DNA of 64,000 bases from the NCBI GenBank assembly GCA_002505765.1, contig DAVZ01000027.1, positions 1 through 64,000 on the forward strand, in the 5' to 3' direction. The stretch's first letter is position 1, and each line of letters opens with the position of its first letter. Origin of the DNA: Methanobacterium sp. UBA176. Lineage in GTDB: Archaea; Methanobacteriota; Methanobacteria; Methanobacteriales; Methanobacteriaceae. Below the pieces are notes generated by a model, which saw only the letters and a list, made by a program, of their open reading frames with translations, was not told the origin of the DNA and did not search any database. Below are positions 29,323 through 38,712 of this stretch, in pieces. Both the position numbers and the translations under genes were made by a program.

Positions 29323-30681
29323 ATGTTTTTATCAACCAAAAAATGCGAAGGCATAGGAGAATGCATTAAAGAATGCCCAACAGGCGCTATAAGGCTAATA
29401 GAGGGTAAAGCATTTAGTTGTATCACCTGCGGTGCTTGTGCAGAGGCATGTCCAAACAGAGCTATATTCAAAAATAAATACGGTGGATATGTCGTAGATA
29501 GGGCAAAATGCAATGCATGCGGAGTCTGCGAATTAACATGTCCTGTAAATAGCATAAAAATTGAAGGGGACATGGTAAAGGGAATTTGCTCAAGATGCGG
29601 CCTATGTGCAGATACCTGCCCGATTGATGCTAGAGTTGACGCTTACGAAATGATCGAAGACAGGCAACTAAAGTTCCTGGAGGCATTAAATTTAACAATA
29701 CAACCACCTTTAAAGACAAAGAAAAGTGAAGAGATAGCTCAACGGATTAACGTAATCACCGATACAGATAAATGTACACTATGTGGCAGATGTGAATATT
29801 ACTGTCCAACCGGCGCCATAACCGTTGATGTTGAACCTGGAGTTTGTACAGACTGTAGAGTATGTGAGGATGTCTGCCCTGCAGAAGCAATCTCTGATGG
29901 TACAATTGACCCTGAAAAATGTACCCTATGTCTTAAATGCATGAAAGAGTGTCCTAATGATGCAATGTACGTTGAAGATTTCAAAGTTAATATCAGGAAG
30001 CTTGAAGAAGGAAAAAAAATAGAGGGAAGCATAATTTCATGCCTCAACTGTGGTTTGTGTTCTGAAGCTTGCGAATCAGGTGCCCTGAAGATTGTAGAAG
30101 GTAAATTACGCTACGATCCCTCACTTTGCGATGATTGTGATGATATGAAATGCCTCGACGCTTGTCCTGTCGGTATTTTAAGAGAATCAGACGAAGATGA
30201 ACGTAGAATAAAAGGATACTGTGTTTCATGCGGCAGATGCGTTAAAGCATGCGATCTTAATGAAAGTAGAAGCTTCCAGAATGTTATATGGGAGGGAACG
30301 GTGTCAGAGGATTGTATTTCATGTGGTATATGTGCAGAACAGTGCCCAAGAGAAGCAATTACTCTTAAAAGAGGAACAATCAGCGTAGACCTAGAAAAAT
30401 GCGCTTTATGTGAAAAATGCGCTATCCATTGCCCGCAGAACGCAATCCCTGTAACCACCATGCGCAAAAAATCCATAATAGACGGATTCGTGTTTTTGGA
30501 AAACAAACTGTGTATGAACTGCAAACTGTGCATGAAAACATGCCCAGAAGAAGCTATTTATGAGGATGAAAAGGGCAGACTTACTGTAGATGATTCAAAA
30601 TGCATATATTGCGGTGCATGCAATAATGTGTGTCCTGCAAGAGCAATATTATTTGAAAGGGAATTCGAGGTATCGCAATGA
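29323..30681 (+). CDS. ehbK: Polyferredoxin EhbK
   Basis: 452 residues made almost entirely of ferredoxin repeats. I count about fourteen cysteine-rich cluster motifs, most of them CxxCxxCxxxCP (for example [48 protein letters not shown]); the first ([12 protein letters not shown]) and the ninth ([14 protein letters not shown]) are irregular. It should wire electrons between the hydrogenase subunits and ferredoxin-dependent oxidoreductases. No membrane segment. It overlaps ehbL by four bases. Confidence 0.94.
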   Translation: MFLSTKKCEGIGECIKECPTGAIRLIEGKAFSCITCGACAEACPNRAIFKNKYGGYVVDRAKCNACGVCELTCPVNSIKIEGDMVKGICSRCGLCADTCPIDARVDAYEMIEDRQLKFLEALNLTIQPPLKTKKSEEIAQRINVITDTDKCTLCGRCEYYCPTGAITVDVEPGVCTDCRVCEDVCPAEAISDGTIDPEKCTLCLKCMKECPNDAMYVEDFKVNIRKLEEGKKIEGSIISCLNCGLCSEACESGALKIVEGKLRYDPSLCDDCDDMKCLDACPVGILRESDEDERRIKGYCVSCGRCVKACDLNESRSFQNVIWEGTVSEDCISCGICAEQCPREAITLKRGTISVDLEKCALCEKCAIHCPQNAIPVTTMRKKSIIDGFVFLENKLCMNCKLCMKTCPEEAIYEDEKGRLTVDDSKCIYCGACNNVCPARAILFEREFEVSQ

Positions 30682-31178
30682 AAAATTTAGTGAGAATTGT
30701 ACTGGAAGGGACTTACAGCAATGTGAAAAGGATTTTCTTTGCTTCAGATAGGGTTACAGACATGGATCTTCGAAGTAAAATTCTCGAGGGTCGAATCGTG
30801 CCCACAGATAAAGTAGCAGAAGTACCCTGTATAGGTTGTGGTGGATGCAAAAATGTTTGCCCCACCGGTGCAATTGAAATGGTAGAACTTGAAGAACCTG
30901 TCGAATTATTGGAAGGACTTGTAAAAGAAGAAATACCCGTCTTAGACAGTATAAAATGTGTAAACTGTTATTACTGTCACGATTTCTGCCCGCTTTATGC
31001 TTTATTCGGAGAAGCAGGTACCATACATCCAAATGACGTGGGAGATGTACGTCCTGATGTAAGGGAAATGCTGGAAAAACCGGTTAAGATATCTGAAGAT
31101 AAAATTGCATTTATAGCCCAATACCTTTCTGACAATGCAATAATCAGGAAAAAAGAGGATCAAAAAAATTCAAAATAA
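30678..31178 (+). CDS. ehbL: Ferredoxin subunit EhbL
   Basis: 166 residues with two [4Fe-4S] motifs, [12 protein letters not shown] (about residue 52) and [12 protein letters not shown] (about 95), in a MbhN/NuoI-like arrangement with a conserved N-terminal strand region. It hands electrons between EhbM and the polyferredoxin. The C-terminus is lysine-rich. Confidence 0.92.
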   Translation: MKNLVRIVLEGTYSNVKRIFFASDRVTDMDLRSKILEGRIVPTDKVAEVPCIGCGGCKNVCPTGAIEMVELEEPVELLEGLVKEEIPVLDSIKCVNCYYCHDFCPLYALFGEAGTIHPNDVGDVRPDVREMLEKPVKISEDKIAFIAQYLSDNAIIRKKEDQKNSK

Positions 31179-31209
31179 TTATTCAATAAATTAAAACCTT
31201 AAAAGAGGG

Positions 31210-31662
31210 ATGAATTTGGGTTTAAAATCATATTCAAGAGCAAGAGCCGTGCATGTGATGCTTGTATACACTGGAGGATGTAACGGTTGTGATATAGAAA
31301 TAGTTAACTGTATATTTTCACCAAAGTACGATGCAGAGCAGTATAAAGTCTTTTTAACATGGAATCCGCGGGAAGCTGACGTGCTTGTTGTTACAGGCCC
31401 GGTTACAAAGCATGTAGAAGAACCTTTAAAAGCAATTTATGAATCAATACCTGAACCTAAAGCTGTAGTTGCAGCAGGCGCCTGTGCAACAATGGGCGGC
31501 GTCTACAAGAACATTTATGGAGATATACCCTCCGAAGAGATAGCAGGACCGGTGGATGAAATCATACCTGTTGCTGCTAAAATTCCAGGATGTGCGGTTA
31601 GACCTGAAGACGTGCTTTCAGGAGTAGTTGCAGCCTTACCTTTACTATTAAATGCGAAATGA
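31210..31662 (+). CDS. ehbM: Hydrogenase small subunit EhbM
   Basis: 150 residues, NuoB/small [NiFe] subunit family. Proximal cluster ligands are visible in GGCNGCDIE (two Cys), [10 protein letters not shown] and [10 protein letters not shown]. It lacks the medial and distal cluster domains of ordinary uptake hydrogenases, as is usual in energy-converting enzymes. Preceded by AGAGGGATG; ATG 31210 is the likely start. Confidence 0.94.
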   Translation: MNLGLKSYSRARAVHVMLVYTGGCNGCDIEIVNCIFSPKYDAEQYKVFLTWNPREADVLVVTGPVTKHVEEPLKAIYESIPEPKAVVAAGACATMGGVYKNIYGDIPSEEIAGPVDEIIPVAAKIPGCAVRPEDVLSGVVAALPLLLNAK

Positions 31663-31709
31663 TTGAAAATAGATAATGTCAGAGTGTTTTTCTGGCCAGG
31701 AGTGTTATT

Positions 31710-32864
31710 ATGGATAACGATAACAAAGTCACAACACAAGTAATCGAGACAGAAGTTCCAATGGGTACCATTCACTCTGCAGCCCTTGAACCCTACAGAT
31801 TACGTTTATTTGTTGAAGATGAAATTGTAAGAGATGCTGAATTAACAGTTGGTGTTAATCACAGAGGAATTGAAAGAATAATGGAAGGATTACCTGTTGA
31901 AAAGGCAAACAGCCTCACAGAAAAGATATGTGGTATCTGTTCCAACAGCCATATATGGAATTCATGTCTTGTTGCAGAAAAGGGGCTTGAAATTGACGTT
32001 CCCCCTCGTGCAGAGTATATTAGAATAATTATGGAAGAGCTGGAAAGGTTACACAGCCATCTTCTCTACCTCGCACACGGCAGCGAAGTTTTAGGCCATG
32101 AAACATTTGCAATGAGGCTTTTCTATATCAGAGAAACTGTTATGGAACTTTTAAGGATGATTGGTGGAAACCGTGTTCAGTACGGTGCTTCAATCATCGG
32201 CGGGGTAAGACCACGATGCGATCTGGACGAAATGAGAATCCAGAAGATTATTGAAGGCATGGATTATGTTGAAGAGAAAGTCCTTGATTTTGCAGATAGA
32301 TTCATCAGAGATCCAATGGTCATGTCCCGTATAAGCGGCATAGCAGCAATTACAAAGGAAGATGCGCGAAGACTGGCCACAACCGGCCCTTCACTTAGAG
32401 CAACAGGTATCGGAGAGGATTTAAGACTGGATATGAAACAATACGAACCCTTCGAATTCGATGTAATCACCCAGGACACTGGAGATGTTAAAGCAAATCT
32501 TTTAATGCGTGTTCTCGAGATTCCAGAAAGTATAAAAATAATCAGACAGGCAATTAAAGACCTTCCTGATGGTAAAATAACCAATAGAAGCTGGGAAATG
32601 CAGGATACAGATATTATAAGAAGTTACATTGAAGTGCCAAGGGGTAAACTCTATCACTCCTACAAAATTGAGGATGGAAGGGTAAGAAATTCAATAGTCA
32701 GGACACCCTCCATAACCAATATAAACACTATGGAGTTTGCATGTATTGGAACTCACATAACCGATGCACAATTAGCAATAGTTCAGTGCGATCCATGTTT
32801 TACATGCACTGACCGCGCAGTACAGATTGTGGATCAGCCCTTTAGGAAAAATAGAATTATATAA
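31710..32864 (+). CDS. ehbN: Hydrogenase large subunit EhbN
   Basis: 384 residues, NuoD/large [NiFe] subunit family. The two NiFe ligand motifs are intact: [12 protein letters not shown] (C-x2-C, about residue 69) and DPCFTCTDR near the C-terminus (about 360). It is therefore predicted to be catalytically active. The short sequence after the last motif would be the maturation-protease site or its remnant; only about 16 residues follow. Confidence 0.95.
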   Translation: MDNDNKVTTQVIETEVPMGTIHSAALEPYRLRLFVEDEIVRDAELTVGVNHRGIERIMEGLPVEKANSLTEKICGICSNSHIWNSCLVAEKGLEIDVPPRAEYIRIIMEELERLHSHLLYLAHGSEVLGHETFAMRLFYIRETVMELLRMIGGNRVQYGASIIGGVRPRCDLDEMRIQKIIEGMDYVEEKVLDFADRFIRDPMVMSRISGIAAITKEDARRLATTGPSLRATGIGEDLRLDMKQYEPFEFDVITQDTGDVKANLLMRVLEIPESIKIIRQAIKDLPDGKITNRSWEMQDTDIIRSYIEVPRGKLYHSYKIEDGRVRNSIVRTPSITNINTMEFACIGTHITDAQLAIVQCDPCFTCTDRAVQIVDQPFRKNRII

Positions 32865-32921
32865 GATCAGTGAATCTGATCTTTTAAATTATTAAAATAG
32901 AATTAAAGGAGAAATGGTGGA

Positions 32922-33926
32922 ATGGATACATCGATGATTATAATTTCAATAATAGCAGTGATTGGGACATTAATTGTGGCTTTTGCAGTAAGTGTCTGGC
33001 TTCCAGGCATTGAAAGGAAATTCGTTCAGGCAAGGATTCAGCAGAGAGTAGGTCCTCCAATTTCAAGTCCAGGATTTATGGCTCCAATAAAATTCTTCTT
33101 TAAAGAGGCTATGACTCCAAACTCTCCTATGCCCAGATTGTACAATGCACTTCCTTTAATTAGTTTAATCATAGTAGTCTTTATATTACTGTTTATAATG
33201 CCTCAAATGTACTTTTTAGGGGCTTTAGCAAGTATTATAGCCATTGTAGGGTTACTTAAGGTTGAAGAAATAATGTACATGTTTATGGGTTCACTTTCCA
33301 AATCAGTGCTTTCTGTAAATATGCCATTCCCTGACCTTGTTAAAGGCGCTAAACACGTTGATGCAACACGATCATTTATTGAAGAACTGAGCACACTTAG
33401 AGCTTTCCGTCTAATAGCATTTGGTTCATTTCCTTTGTATATTGCACTATTTGTACCTGTAGTAATGGCAAAAAGCATATATATTGGAGATATAGTTGCA
33501 TTCCAGCAATTAAACGGCCCAGTACTCTTTACGGTGGCTGGAGTTATAGGTGCCATTGTTTATTTCATCGGTTTCATGATATTGCTCAATGAATATCCAT
33601 TTGCCATAATGAAAACTAAGGCCGACGTTATTGAAGGCCCATTACTTGAATATATGTCAAAATACCGGGCTTATACCTATATTACAAGAGGATTTCTCAT
33701 ATTCGTGCTTGCAAGCCTATTTGCAACCATGTTCCTTGGAACACCACCAAACATATTCAGCCCTGGAATTCTGATTACAATTGCTGTGGCCATAATATTC
33801 CCAATTTTAATGGCTGTTATGAGTGCATTCTCCCCAATATTTACATTCAGGCAGTTCTACCCTGTTGTAGCTGCAACATCAATCTTAGGAGTGCTTGCAC
33901 TGGTTGCAGCCTTCATAACCCTATAA
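32922..33926 (+). CDS. ehbO: Energy-converting hydrogenase B subunit O (NuoH-like)
   Basis: 334 residues, about eight membrane helices, homologous to complex I subunit NuoH/MbhM, which joins the catalytic head to the ion-pumping arm. Marks: [21 protein letters not shown] (about residue 27) and [29 protein letters not shown] (about 222) with the conserved acidic residues. The hairpin at 33936 follows its stop. Confidence 0.94.
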   Translation: MDTSMIIISIIAVIGTLIVAFAVSVWLPGIERKFVQARIQQRVGPPISSPGFMAPIKFFFKEAMTPNSPMPRLYNALPLISLIIVVFILLFIMPQMYFLGALASIIAIVGLLKVEEIMYMFMGSLSKSVLSVNMPFPDLVKGAKHVDATRSFIEELSTLRAFRLIAFGSFPLYIALFVPVVMAKSIYIGDIVAFQQLNGPVLFTVAGVIGAIVYFIGFMILLNEYPFAIMKTKADVIEGPLLEYMSKYRAYTYITRGFLIFVLASLFATMFLGTPPNIFSPGILITIAVAIIFPILMAVMSAFSPIFTFRQFYPVVAATSILGVLALVAAFITL

Positions 33927-33935
33927 ATCAATCCT

Positions 33936-33956
33936 GCAAAAAACGTTGTTTTTTGC
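33936..33956. repeat. Single three-base-loop hairpin before ehbP
   Basis: GCAAAAAAC (33936-33944) pairs perfectly with GTTTTTTGC (33948-33956) around GTT. It lies between ehbO and ehbP and has the same build as the inserted hairpins at 34522 and 36188. Confidence 0.65.
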
Positions 33957-33981
33957 GGCCACAAAAACAGGACCAGATAAT

Positions 33982-34245
33982 ATGAAATTCGTAGTAAGAC
34001 CTCAACACATTGTAAGTGTCGGCGGATACATTGTTGAAGTTGATTTCCCTTACAGAAACATGATTGTAGTTAATCCTACAAATGAACCTATAAAAGTAGA
34101 CCTTCCTATATTTAACACTGAATGGATCGAAGAACACAAGAAATTAGGATTAGATATAACTCCTACAAAAGATGAAGACTCATTTTTACGTATATGGAGA
34201 AAAGAAAAAGCTAAACTGGAAAAAATTAAAGAAGGATCTTCATAA
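33982..34245 (+). CDS. ehbP: Energy-converting hydrogenase B subunit P
   Basis: 87 residues, soluble, starting [26 protein letters not shown]; charged C-terminus. The frame is open upstream to 33946 but that part is hairpin DNA, so ATG 33982 is chosen. It closes the operon; an ehbQ-like regulator, present after ehbP in Methanothermobacter, is not found next to it. No catalytic motif is seen. Confidence 0.85.
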   Translation: MKFVVRPQHIVSVGGYIVEVDFPYRNMIVVNPTNEPIKVDLPIFNTEWIEEHKKLGLDITPTKDEDSFLRIWRKEKAKLEKIKEGSS

Positions 34246-34342
34246 ATTCCTTCTATTTAAAGTTTCAGTTCACTAAATCTTTTTTATTTCTTTTATTTGG
34301 GTTTTAAGTTCGGGAAGTACTTGCCTCAAATAAAAATAAAGA

Positions 34343-34706
34343 TTATTTTGATTTTGCACCTATAAATTCCATATCTTTCATTATAACTGGCTTTATTTTC
34401 TCTTTTAAGCCACGGGGAGTCACAATTTCCACTTTAAATCCCACCAAAATGGAAAGATGTTCTTCTAAATCAGTTAATTCTAAAAAAAAATCAGGTTTTT
34501 TTTTAAAAGTTACCATTAAATCCCTCAAAAATCGTAGATTTTTGGGGCCCCAAAAACCATTGGTTTTTGAGGGCAAGGTCACTTTCTTCTGTCTGCTCTT
34601 CTCGGTCATAAGAACCAGATAAACCTATTTTTTCGACGTGGAAAACTTCTTTAAGATATGGAAGGTCATTTTTTAGAATATCTAAAACTTCAGATTTTGT
34701 TTTCAT
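34343..34706 (-). pseudogene. MNT-type nucleotidyltransferase, split by hairpin element
   Basis: Reading leftward from ATG 34706: MKTKSEVLDILKNDLPYLKE, GLSGSYDREEQTEESDL, then frame lost; after 34521 the sequence resumes DLMVTFKKKPDFFLELTDLEEHLS to the stop at 34343. Removing the 52-bp palindromic element 34522-34573 restores one continuous frame, S-D-L-D-L-M-V, the GSx10DxD motif of minimal nucleotidyltransferases (antitoxins of HEPN/MNT pairs). The insertion lies between the two catalytic Asp codons. Glu for Gly in the usual ARGE also suggests earlier decay. No HEPN partner is adjacent. Confidence 0.8.
34522..34573. mobile_element. 52-bp palindromic hairpin element
   Basis: Ends are perfect inverted repeats (CCCTCAAAAA and TTTTTGAGGG). 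Inside are two tandem hairpins, each with a three-base loop (GTA and CAT) and meeting at GGGGCCCC. Excision exactly restores the nucleotidyltransferase frame, so it is an insertion. No clear target duplication. Too short to encode anything; if mobile it was moved in trans or spread by a replication-based route. Confidence 0.75.
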
Positions 34707-34895
34707 GGGATCACAAAAATTTTTTTCTGGGTTTAAATATATTACTTACAGTTTATTATATTCAGGGTCTTAAAAAACGCATAGAAAATTAGATTATTTT
34801 CAGATGAATTAAAGCTAAGCTACTTGCATGACTTGACAATCATGTAATTTAAGCAATTTTAAAGCTTTTTTATCCGTTGAATTTAGAATGGTAAC

Positions 34896-35465
34896 TCATT
34901 TCATTAATTCTCTTCCAATTGAAAATGCATTTCCCAGGCGCTTTCCTACACCATAATATGCCCTAAATGAAGGATCGTATAAGAATGGTTTAATCTGTTC
35001 TATATCTGGATCTCCATTATCCAGTACACTTTCATCGACTTTTACGTCCACAATTTCCCCAGTAAAATGAGTGTGTAACCCTAATTCTGCAGTGTGTACC
35101 AATTTACATTCCAAGACTATTGGAAATTCTTCAATATATGGGGCGTCCACTTTTTCACTTTTTAAAGGTGTTAAACCGGTAACATCAAATTTATCTTCAT
35201 TCTCTCCAGATGCCATTCCAAAGTAGTCTGCTTCTTTAATGTATTTTTTTGAAGGGATATTTACTGTAAATGCCTCTTTATTCTTGATATTTCCATGGCT
35301 ATAAGTCGCTTCCCTTAGAGAAATTGAAACACACGGCGGAGCAGAACATGATATTCCTCCCCACGCTACATTCATTGCGTTTGGTTTCCCATCCTTATCA
35401 TACGTCCCAATTATAAAAACAGGAGCTGGATACACAATTGTTTTTGCACCAATTGATTTTTTCAT
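34896..35465 (-). CDS. Flavin reductase / flavoredoxin family protein
   Basis: About 189 residues, FMN-binding split barrel of the flavoredoxin type: [30 protein letters not shown] at the N-terminus, [14 protein letters not shown] (FMN phosphate region) and a conserved C-terminus [20 protein letters not shown]. It would carry electrons or reduce flavins or thiols. Start ATG 35465 follows AGGTGATAA; an upstream ATG at 35474 is less likely. It is intact, unlike its neighbours on both sides. Confidence 0.92.
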   Translation of the reverse strand: MKKSIGAKTIVYPAPVFIIGTYDKDGKPNAMNVAWGGISCSAPPCVSISLREATYSHGNIKNKEAFTVNIPSKKYIKEADYFGMASGENEDKFDVTGLTPLKSEKVDAPYIEEFPIVLECKLVHTAELGLHTHFTGEIVDVKVDESVLDNGDPDIEQIKPFLYDPSFRAYYGVGKRLGNAFSIGRELMK

Positions 35466-35604
35466 GTTTATCACCTTTAAGTTTTAAAAAATTGAAATGA
35501 AGAATGCTTATTTACTAGCACCTTTCATGTTTTTACAAAGTTCTTTTACTTCTTTTTGTGGGAACTATTTTCATTTTGTCAAATTTCAGATTTTTGCGAA
35601 TAAT

Positions 35605-35757
35605 TTAAAGACTGTAAACATTCAATTCTCTTAAAAGCCTATCTCTTTCATCTTTAAGTTTTTTTATTACTTTTTCATCGCATTTACCATTTTTCTCTAA
35701 ATGAGCGATAGTAATGGTTATAGCTTCCAGATTAGCCTCATTTTGATTTACTGACAT
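35605..35757 (-). CDS. Small helical protein, unknown
   Basis: 50 residues, [20 protein letters not shown] then [29 protein letters not shown]; the second half looks like an amphipathic helix or coiled coil. AAGAAGGGTC lies just before the ATG. No homologue is recognised, and in this region of broken genes it could be a remnant, though composition looks protein-like. Confidence 0.45.
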   Translation of the reverse strand: MSVNQNEANLEAITITIAHLEKNGKCDEKVIKKLKDERDRLLRELNVYSL

Positions 35758-35910
35758 TTTGACCCTTCTTAATTTAACAAAATTTATTTAAATATTAGTA
35801 AAAAGAATTATTTAAATCTTCTCAAAACTTAGATAAATGAGCTACAATCTTTTAATTAACAGTATAGCTAAATAATAACTTTAATTTTAAGAAAATATCT
35901 TGTATATTGT

Positions 35911-36445
35911 CTATTTCTTCTCAGCTTCCTCTTTTAAAGCCTGATTCATCAGTTCAAAACCAGATTCTGTATCTTTTAACATGCCTGAAAGAATTGGGAC
36001 TAATAACCCACTAAATCTTTCTTTTTGAATAAACAATATTTTATTGTCACTTATTTTTTTAATTAATTAAGCCATGTTCTCCATCGAAAAGCTTTGGAAT
36101 CCATAATCTTCCTAACCATCTTAATTCTTGTTCTGGTTGGAATTTAATTATTTTAGGCTTAAATTTCATCCCATTTGAGTTTGGAGGCTTGCAAAAACCG
36201 TTGGTTTTTGCTTGCCCGAAAAATCTGTCGAAATTTTTAATTTCGACGCCGCAAACACTTCGTGTTTGCCGGCTATAATTTTTCGACGGCTTAATAAAAA
36301 CCTCGATTTGTGATCCTTCCTGCTGGTCTCCATATATTTCTTTAATAAATGGATTCCACTTCGGAAAATTATCAAAATCAGTGATAATATCCCAAACTAT
36401 GCTTGCAGAAACATTAATTTAGATTTCTGTGTAAATTTCTTTCAT
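35911..36445 (-). pseudogene. SRPBCC-domain protein, broken by stop, shift and hairpin insert
   Basis: Leftward from ATG 36445: MKEIYTEI, a stop codon, then SASIVWDIITDFDNFPKWNP, GSQIEVFIKP, a 34-codon foreign stretch, NSNGMKFKPKIIKF, LRWLGRLWIPKLFDGEHG, a frameshift near 36070, and FIQKERFSGLLVPILSGML to the stop at 35911. This is a START/polyketide-cyclase-like SRPBCC protein of about 150 residues. The foreign stretch is the 102-bp hairpin cluster 36188-36289, whose length happens to keep frame. Confidence 0.8.
36188..36289. mobile_element. 102-bp hairpin-cluster insertion
   Basis: Three perfect hairpins with three-base loops lie inside: GCAAAAACC/GGTTTTTGC around GTT, GTCGAAATT/AATTTCGAC around TTT and GCAAACAC/GTGTTTGC around TTC, with an outer pairing of CGAAAAAT and ATTTTTCG. 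Removing it restores the SRPBCC sequence I-K-P-P-N-S-N-G. CTT occurs at both edges (36188-36190 and 36290-36292), possibly a three-base target duplication. Confidence 0.75.
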
Positions 36446-36529
36446 ACACATATTATAGTTTCTTATTATGCAAATAATTTATGCCAGATGGTTAAAAGAA
36501 CAGAAAATGAGTTTTAAATTAGAACTAAC

Positions 36530-36794
36530 CTTCCTTTGGCCGGATATCCCTCATCATGAAAAATGCAAACTTCATGATAACTGGAGCAAATATCTTCTTC
36601 AAAGGGCTTATTTTAGTATCATGAAGTATTCATCCTTATCTTTATAAAATTCAAGATCTGCTGGAAGATATCCTAATTTAGATGTTTCCTTCATGATCTA
36701 AAATGCATATACTGCATAAAATTTGGCGATTTCCTTCCTCCCTGAAGTTTCCTGTAAAATTCTTAGGACTTCCTATTATTGCTAATATTTTCAT
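36530..36794 (-). pseudogene. Flavodoxin/FMN-reductase-like remnant
   Basis: Leftward from ATG 36794, after GAGG, the sequence reads MKILAIIGSPKNFTGN, the usual start of NADPH-dependent FMN reductase or flavodoxin-like proteins, then loses frame; further pieces LGYLPADLEFYKDKDEYF and IMKFAFFMMRDIRP follow. The total is far too short and interrupted by stops, so the gene is dead. Assignment rests mainly on the first 16 residues. Confidence 0.5.
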
Positions 36795-36826
36795 TTGATG
36801 TCCTCTTTTAGATTTATTTTAAAAAT

Positions 36827-38110
36827 TTATTCATTCCCCGTATATTCTGTTATTTTTCTTGATACTTTAAGTGCAAGCGCTGCAGTAAGCAGTATTGTAG
36901 GTAAACCCTGTGAACGAGGTGCTAATGAGAGATCCGCAACCCATAATCCTTCAGGTAGCCATGAAGGCTTCATTGAATCCACATCTTCTTTAGTAAGTGG
37001 GACTGTACCTCCTAAATGTCCTCCATGATGCATTCCTTTAATATATGGACCTGAAACACCTGCAGATTCCAGAATTTTTTTAGCTTCACCAACCGCCTCA
37101 TCAAGACGAATATGATCCTCTCTCTTAACGGTTTTTTGCACTTTTCCATCAGCAAAAACTGCCCCCTCTTCAATATCTGCAAGTTTAACCATCATTCCAA
37201 CTCTATCATTTATAGAGACATTTTTCCATGGTTTATGGAATAAGTGAGAGAGAATATCAAGATAAGGTGAGAGAATATAATCGTCATGTTTTGTATACCA
37301 CACCATAGGTGGTTCTTTAATCTGATCGGCCCCATTTAAGACGCCGCCTAATGTAAGGACAATGTCCGCCCATAAATTATCCCTGGCAGGTAATCCTGAA
37401 GCTTTTAATATTTGTGCTGTGCCAATTCCACCTGCAGCTAAAACTACAATATCTGCTTTTACGGTTCTTGATTTAACAACAACTCCTTTAACCTGACCAT
37501 TTTCTATTATAACTTTTTCAACAGGTGAAGATGTTTGCAATAATGCACCTTTTTTAATTGCATAATCTAAAAATCTTCGAGAATCCCACCTTGCACCAGT
37601 GGTACATCCAACTTCGCATAATCCGCAGGAAATGCATTTAACGCTGTCTACTGCTTTTGGAGTCACTTTAGGTTTCAGGCCAAGTTTCTCTGCAGCTTCA
37701 AACATGCTTCTGGTTACTGGCCGCCATCTTTTCTTTGGAAATTCAGTTATACCTATATTTCTTTCAATTTCTTCAAATTCAGGTGTAAGATCAAGCCCTA
37801 TTTCCTTTAATCCATGTTCAGCACGTACCATATTACCACAAGAGAGTACTGTAGAACCGCCTGTGGTCATGCCCCTGAACAGTGCAAGATCATTTGCTGA
37901 GCGAGTTACAGCATAATGTGGGAAAAGGGGAGTGATTATTTTCTCACTTAAAAGACCGGTTTTCCTCAAAGGCTCAGCTAATTTTAAAAGCCGTCTTAAT
38001 GGTTTAAATTCCTTTCCTGCTTCAAGTATTATGACCTCAAATCCATTAGCCGCTAATTCACGTGCAGCCGTTGCTCCTCCAGCTCCAGTGCCTACAACTA
38101 TTGCCCTCAT
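36827..38110 (-). CDS. GMC-type FAD oxidoreductase
   Basis: 427 residues: FAD-binding [28 protein letters not shown] at the N-terminus, [16 protein letters not shown], a cysteine motif [26 protein letters not shown] (about 160) found in long-chain alcohol oxidase-like GMC enzymes, [14 protein letters not shown], and the C-terminal [23 protein letters not shown]. Likely oxidises an alcohol or reduces a double bond of a lipid-like substrate. Last gene of the TetR-headed operon; its start overlaps the upstream gene by four bases. Confidence 0.87.
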   Translation of the reverse strand: MRAIVVGTGAGGATAARELAANGFEVIILEAGKEFKPLRRLLKLAEPLRKTGLLSEKIITPLFPHYAVTRSANDLALFRGMTTGGSTVLSCGNMVRAEHGLKEIGLDLTPEFEEIERNIGITEFPKKRWRPVTRSMFEAAEKLGLKPKVTPKAVDSVKCISCGLCEVGCTTGARWDSRRFLDYAIKKGALLQTSSPVEKVIIENGQVKGVVVKSRTVKADIVVLAAGGIGTAQILKASGLPARDNLWADIVLTLGGVLNGADQIKEPPMVWYTKHDDYILSPYLDILSHLFHKPWKNVSINDRVGMMVKLADIEEGAVFADGKVQKTVKREDHIRLDEAVGEAKKILESAGVSGPYIKGMHHGGHLGGTVPLTKEDVDSMKPSWLPEGLWVADLSLAPRSQGLPTILLTAALALKVSRKITEYTGNE

Positions 38111-38712
38111 CTTTTTACCTCATTTATACAGGCTATACACTCAGATGCGCCGTCTGTAATTCTCTCTTTAAACTGCATATCCAAATTTTCATTTAAACCT
38201 CGAACTACGCCTTCATCTGCAGCACTTAAAACCATGCACGCTTCTCGGGTATAATATTTAGATAAAGCACATCTATTTACAATCATAATTACATTCTCAT
38301 CTTTATTTTCTATTTTAAACTCAATTCCAAGTATTCTGTACATTATTTTAGCTGCAGCTTCAAGATCTTTAAAATCAGCCCCAACTCCAAGTCTTCGGCG
38401 AGCATCCTGTCCTAATTGATATCCAACATCAAACATAGTCTTTCTTCCAAATTTAATAGCATCTTCATATCCTAATTCTTCAATTAACGCTTTAACTCGT
38501 CTATTGTGTGCATTAGCCATTATAGCTCTTCTTTCCTCCAATGTGCCCCTTAAAATTATGTCCTCTTTATTAATTTGCTTCTTTTTTTCTGGTGCGTATT
38601 CTTTTAAAACATTATTAAGCCCTTCTATTGTATTTTTAGCCACAATATTAAGATCCTTCTTTAAAATAAAATCCGGAAGCCAGAATGATGCAATTTTTAA
38701 CCTGATGCTCAT
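38107..38712 (-). CDS. Unknown protein, ATC-hydrolase-like C-terminus
   Basis: 201 residues, soluble. The C-terminal pattern [40 protein letters not shown], with paired Cys and Asp/Glu, resembles the L-2-amino-thiazoline-4-carboxylic acid hydrolase-like family; I hold this loosely. It overlaps both neighbours by four bases (ATGA), so it is translated with the fusion enzyme and the GMC oxidoreductase and probably acts in the same pathway. Confidence 0.6.
   Translation of the reverse strand: MSIRLKIASFWLPDFILKKDLNIVAKNTIEGLNNVLKEYAPEKKKQINKEDIILRGTLEERRAIMANAHNRRVKALIEELGYEDAIKFGRKTMFDVGYQLGQDARRRLGVGADFKDLEAAAKIMYRILGIEFKIENKDENVIMIVNRCALSKYYTREACMVLSAADEGVVRGLNENLDMQFKERITDGASECIACINEVKR

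Noticed and set aside
33946..33981. Longer N-terminus for EhbP
   Set aside because: The extra codons are hairpin DNA and start in the loop-arm of the repeat; ATG 33982 begins the conserved sequence.
34246..34342. An ehbQ regulator after ehbP
   Set aside because: No helix-turn-helix frame is present here; the next sequence is the broken nucleotidyltransferase on the other strand.
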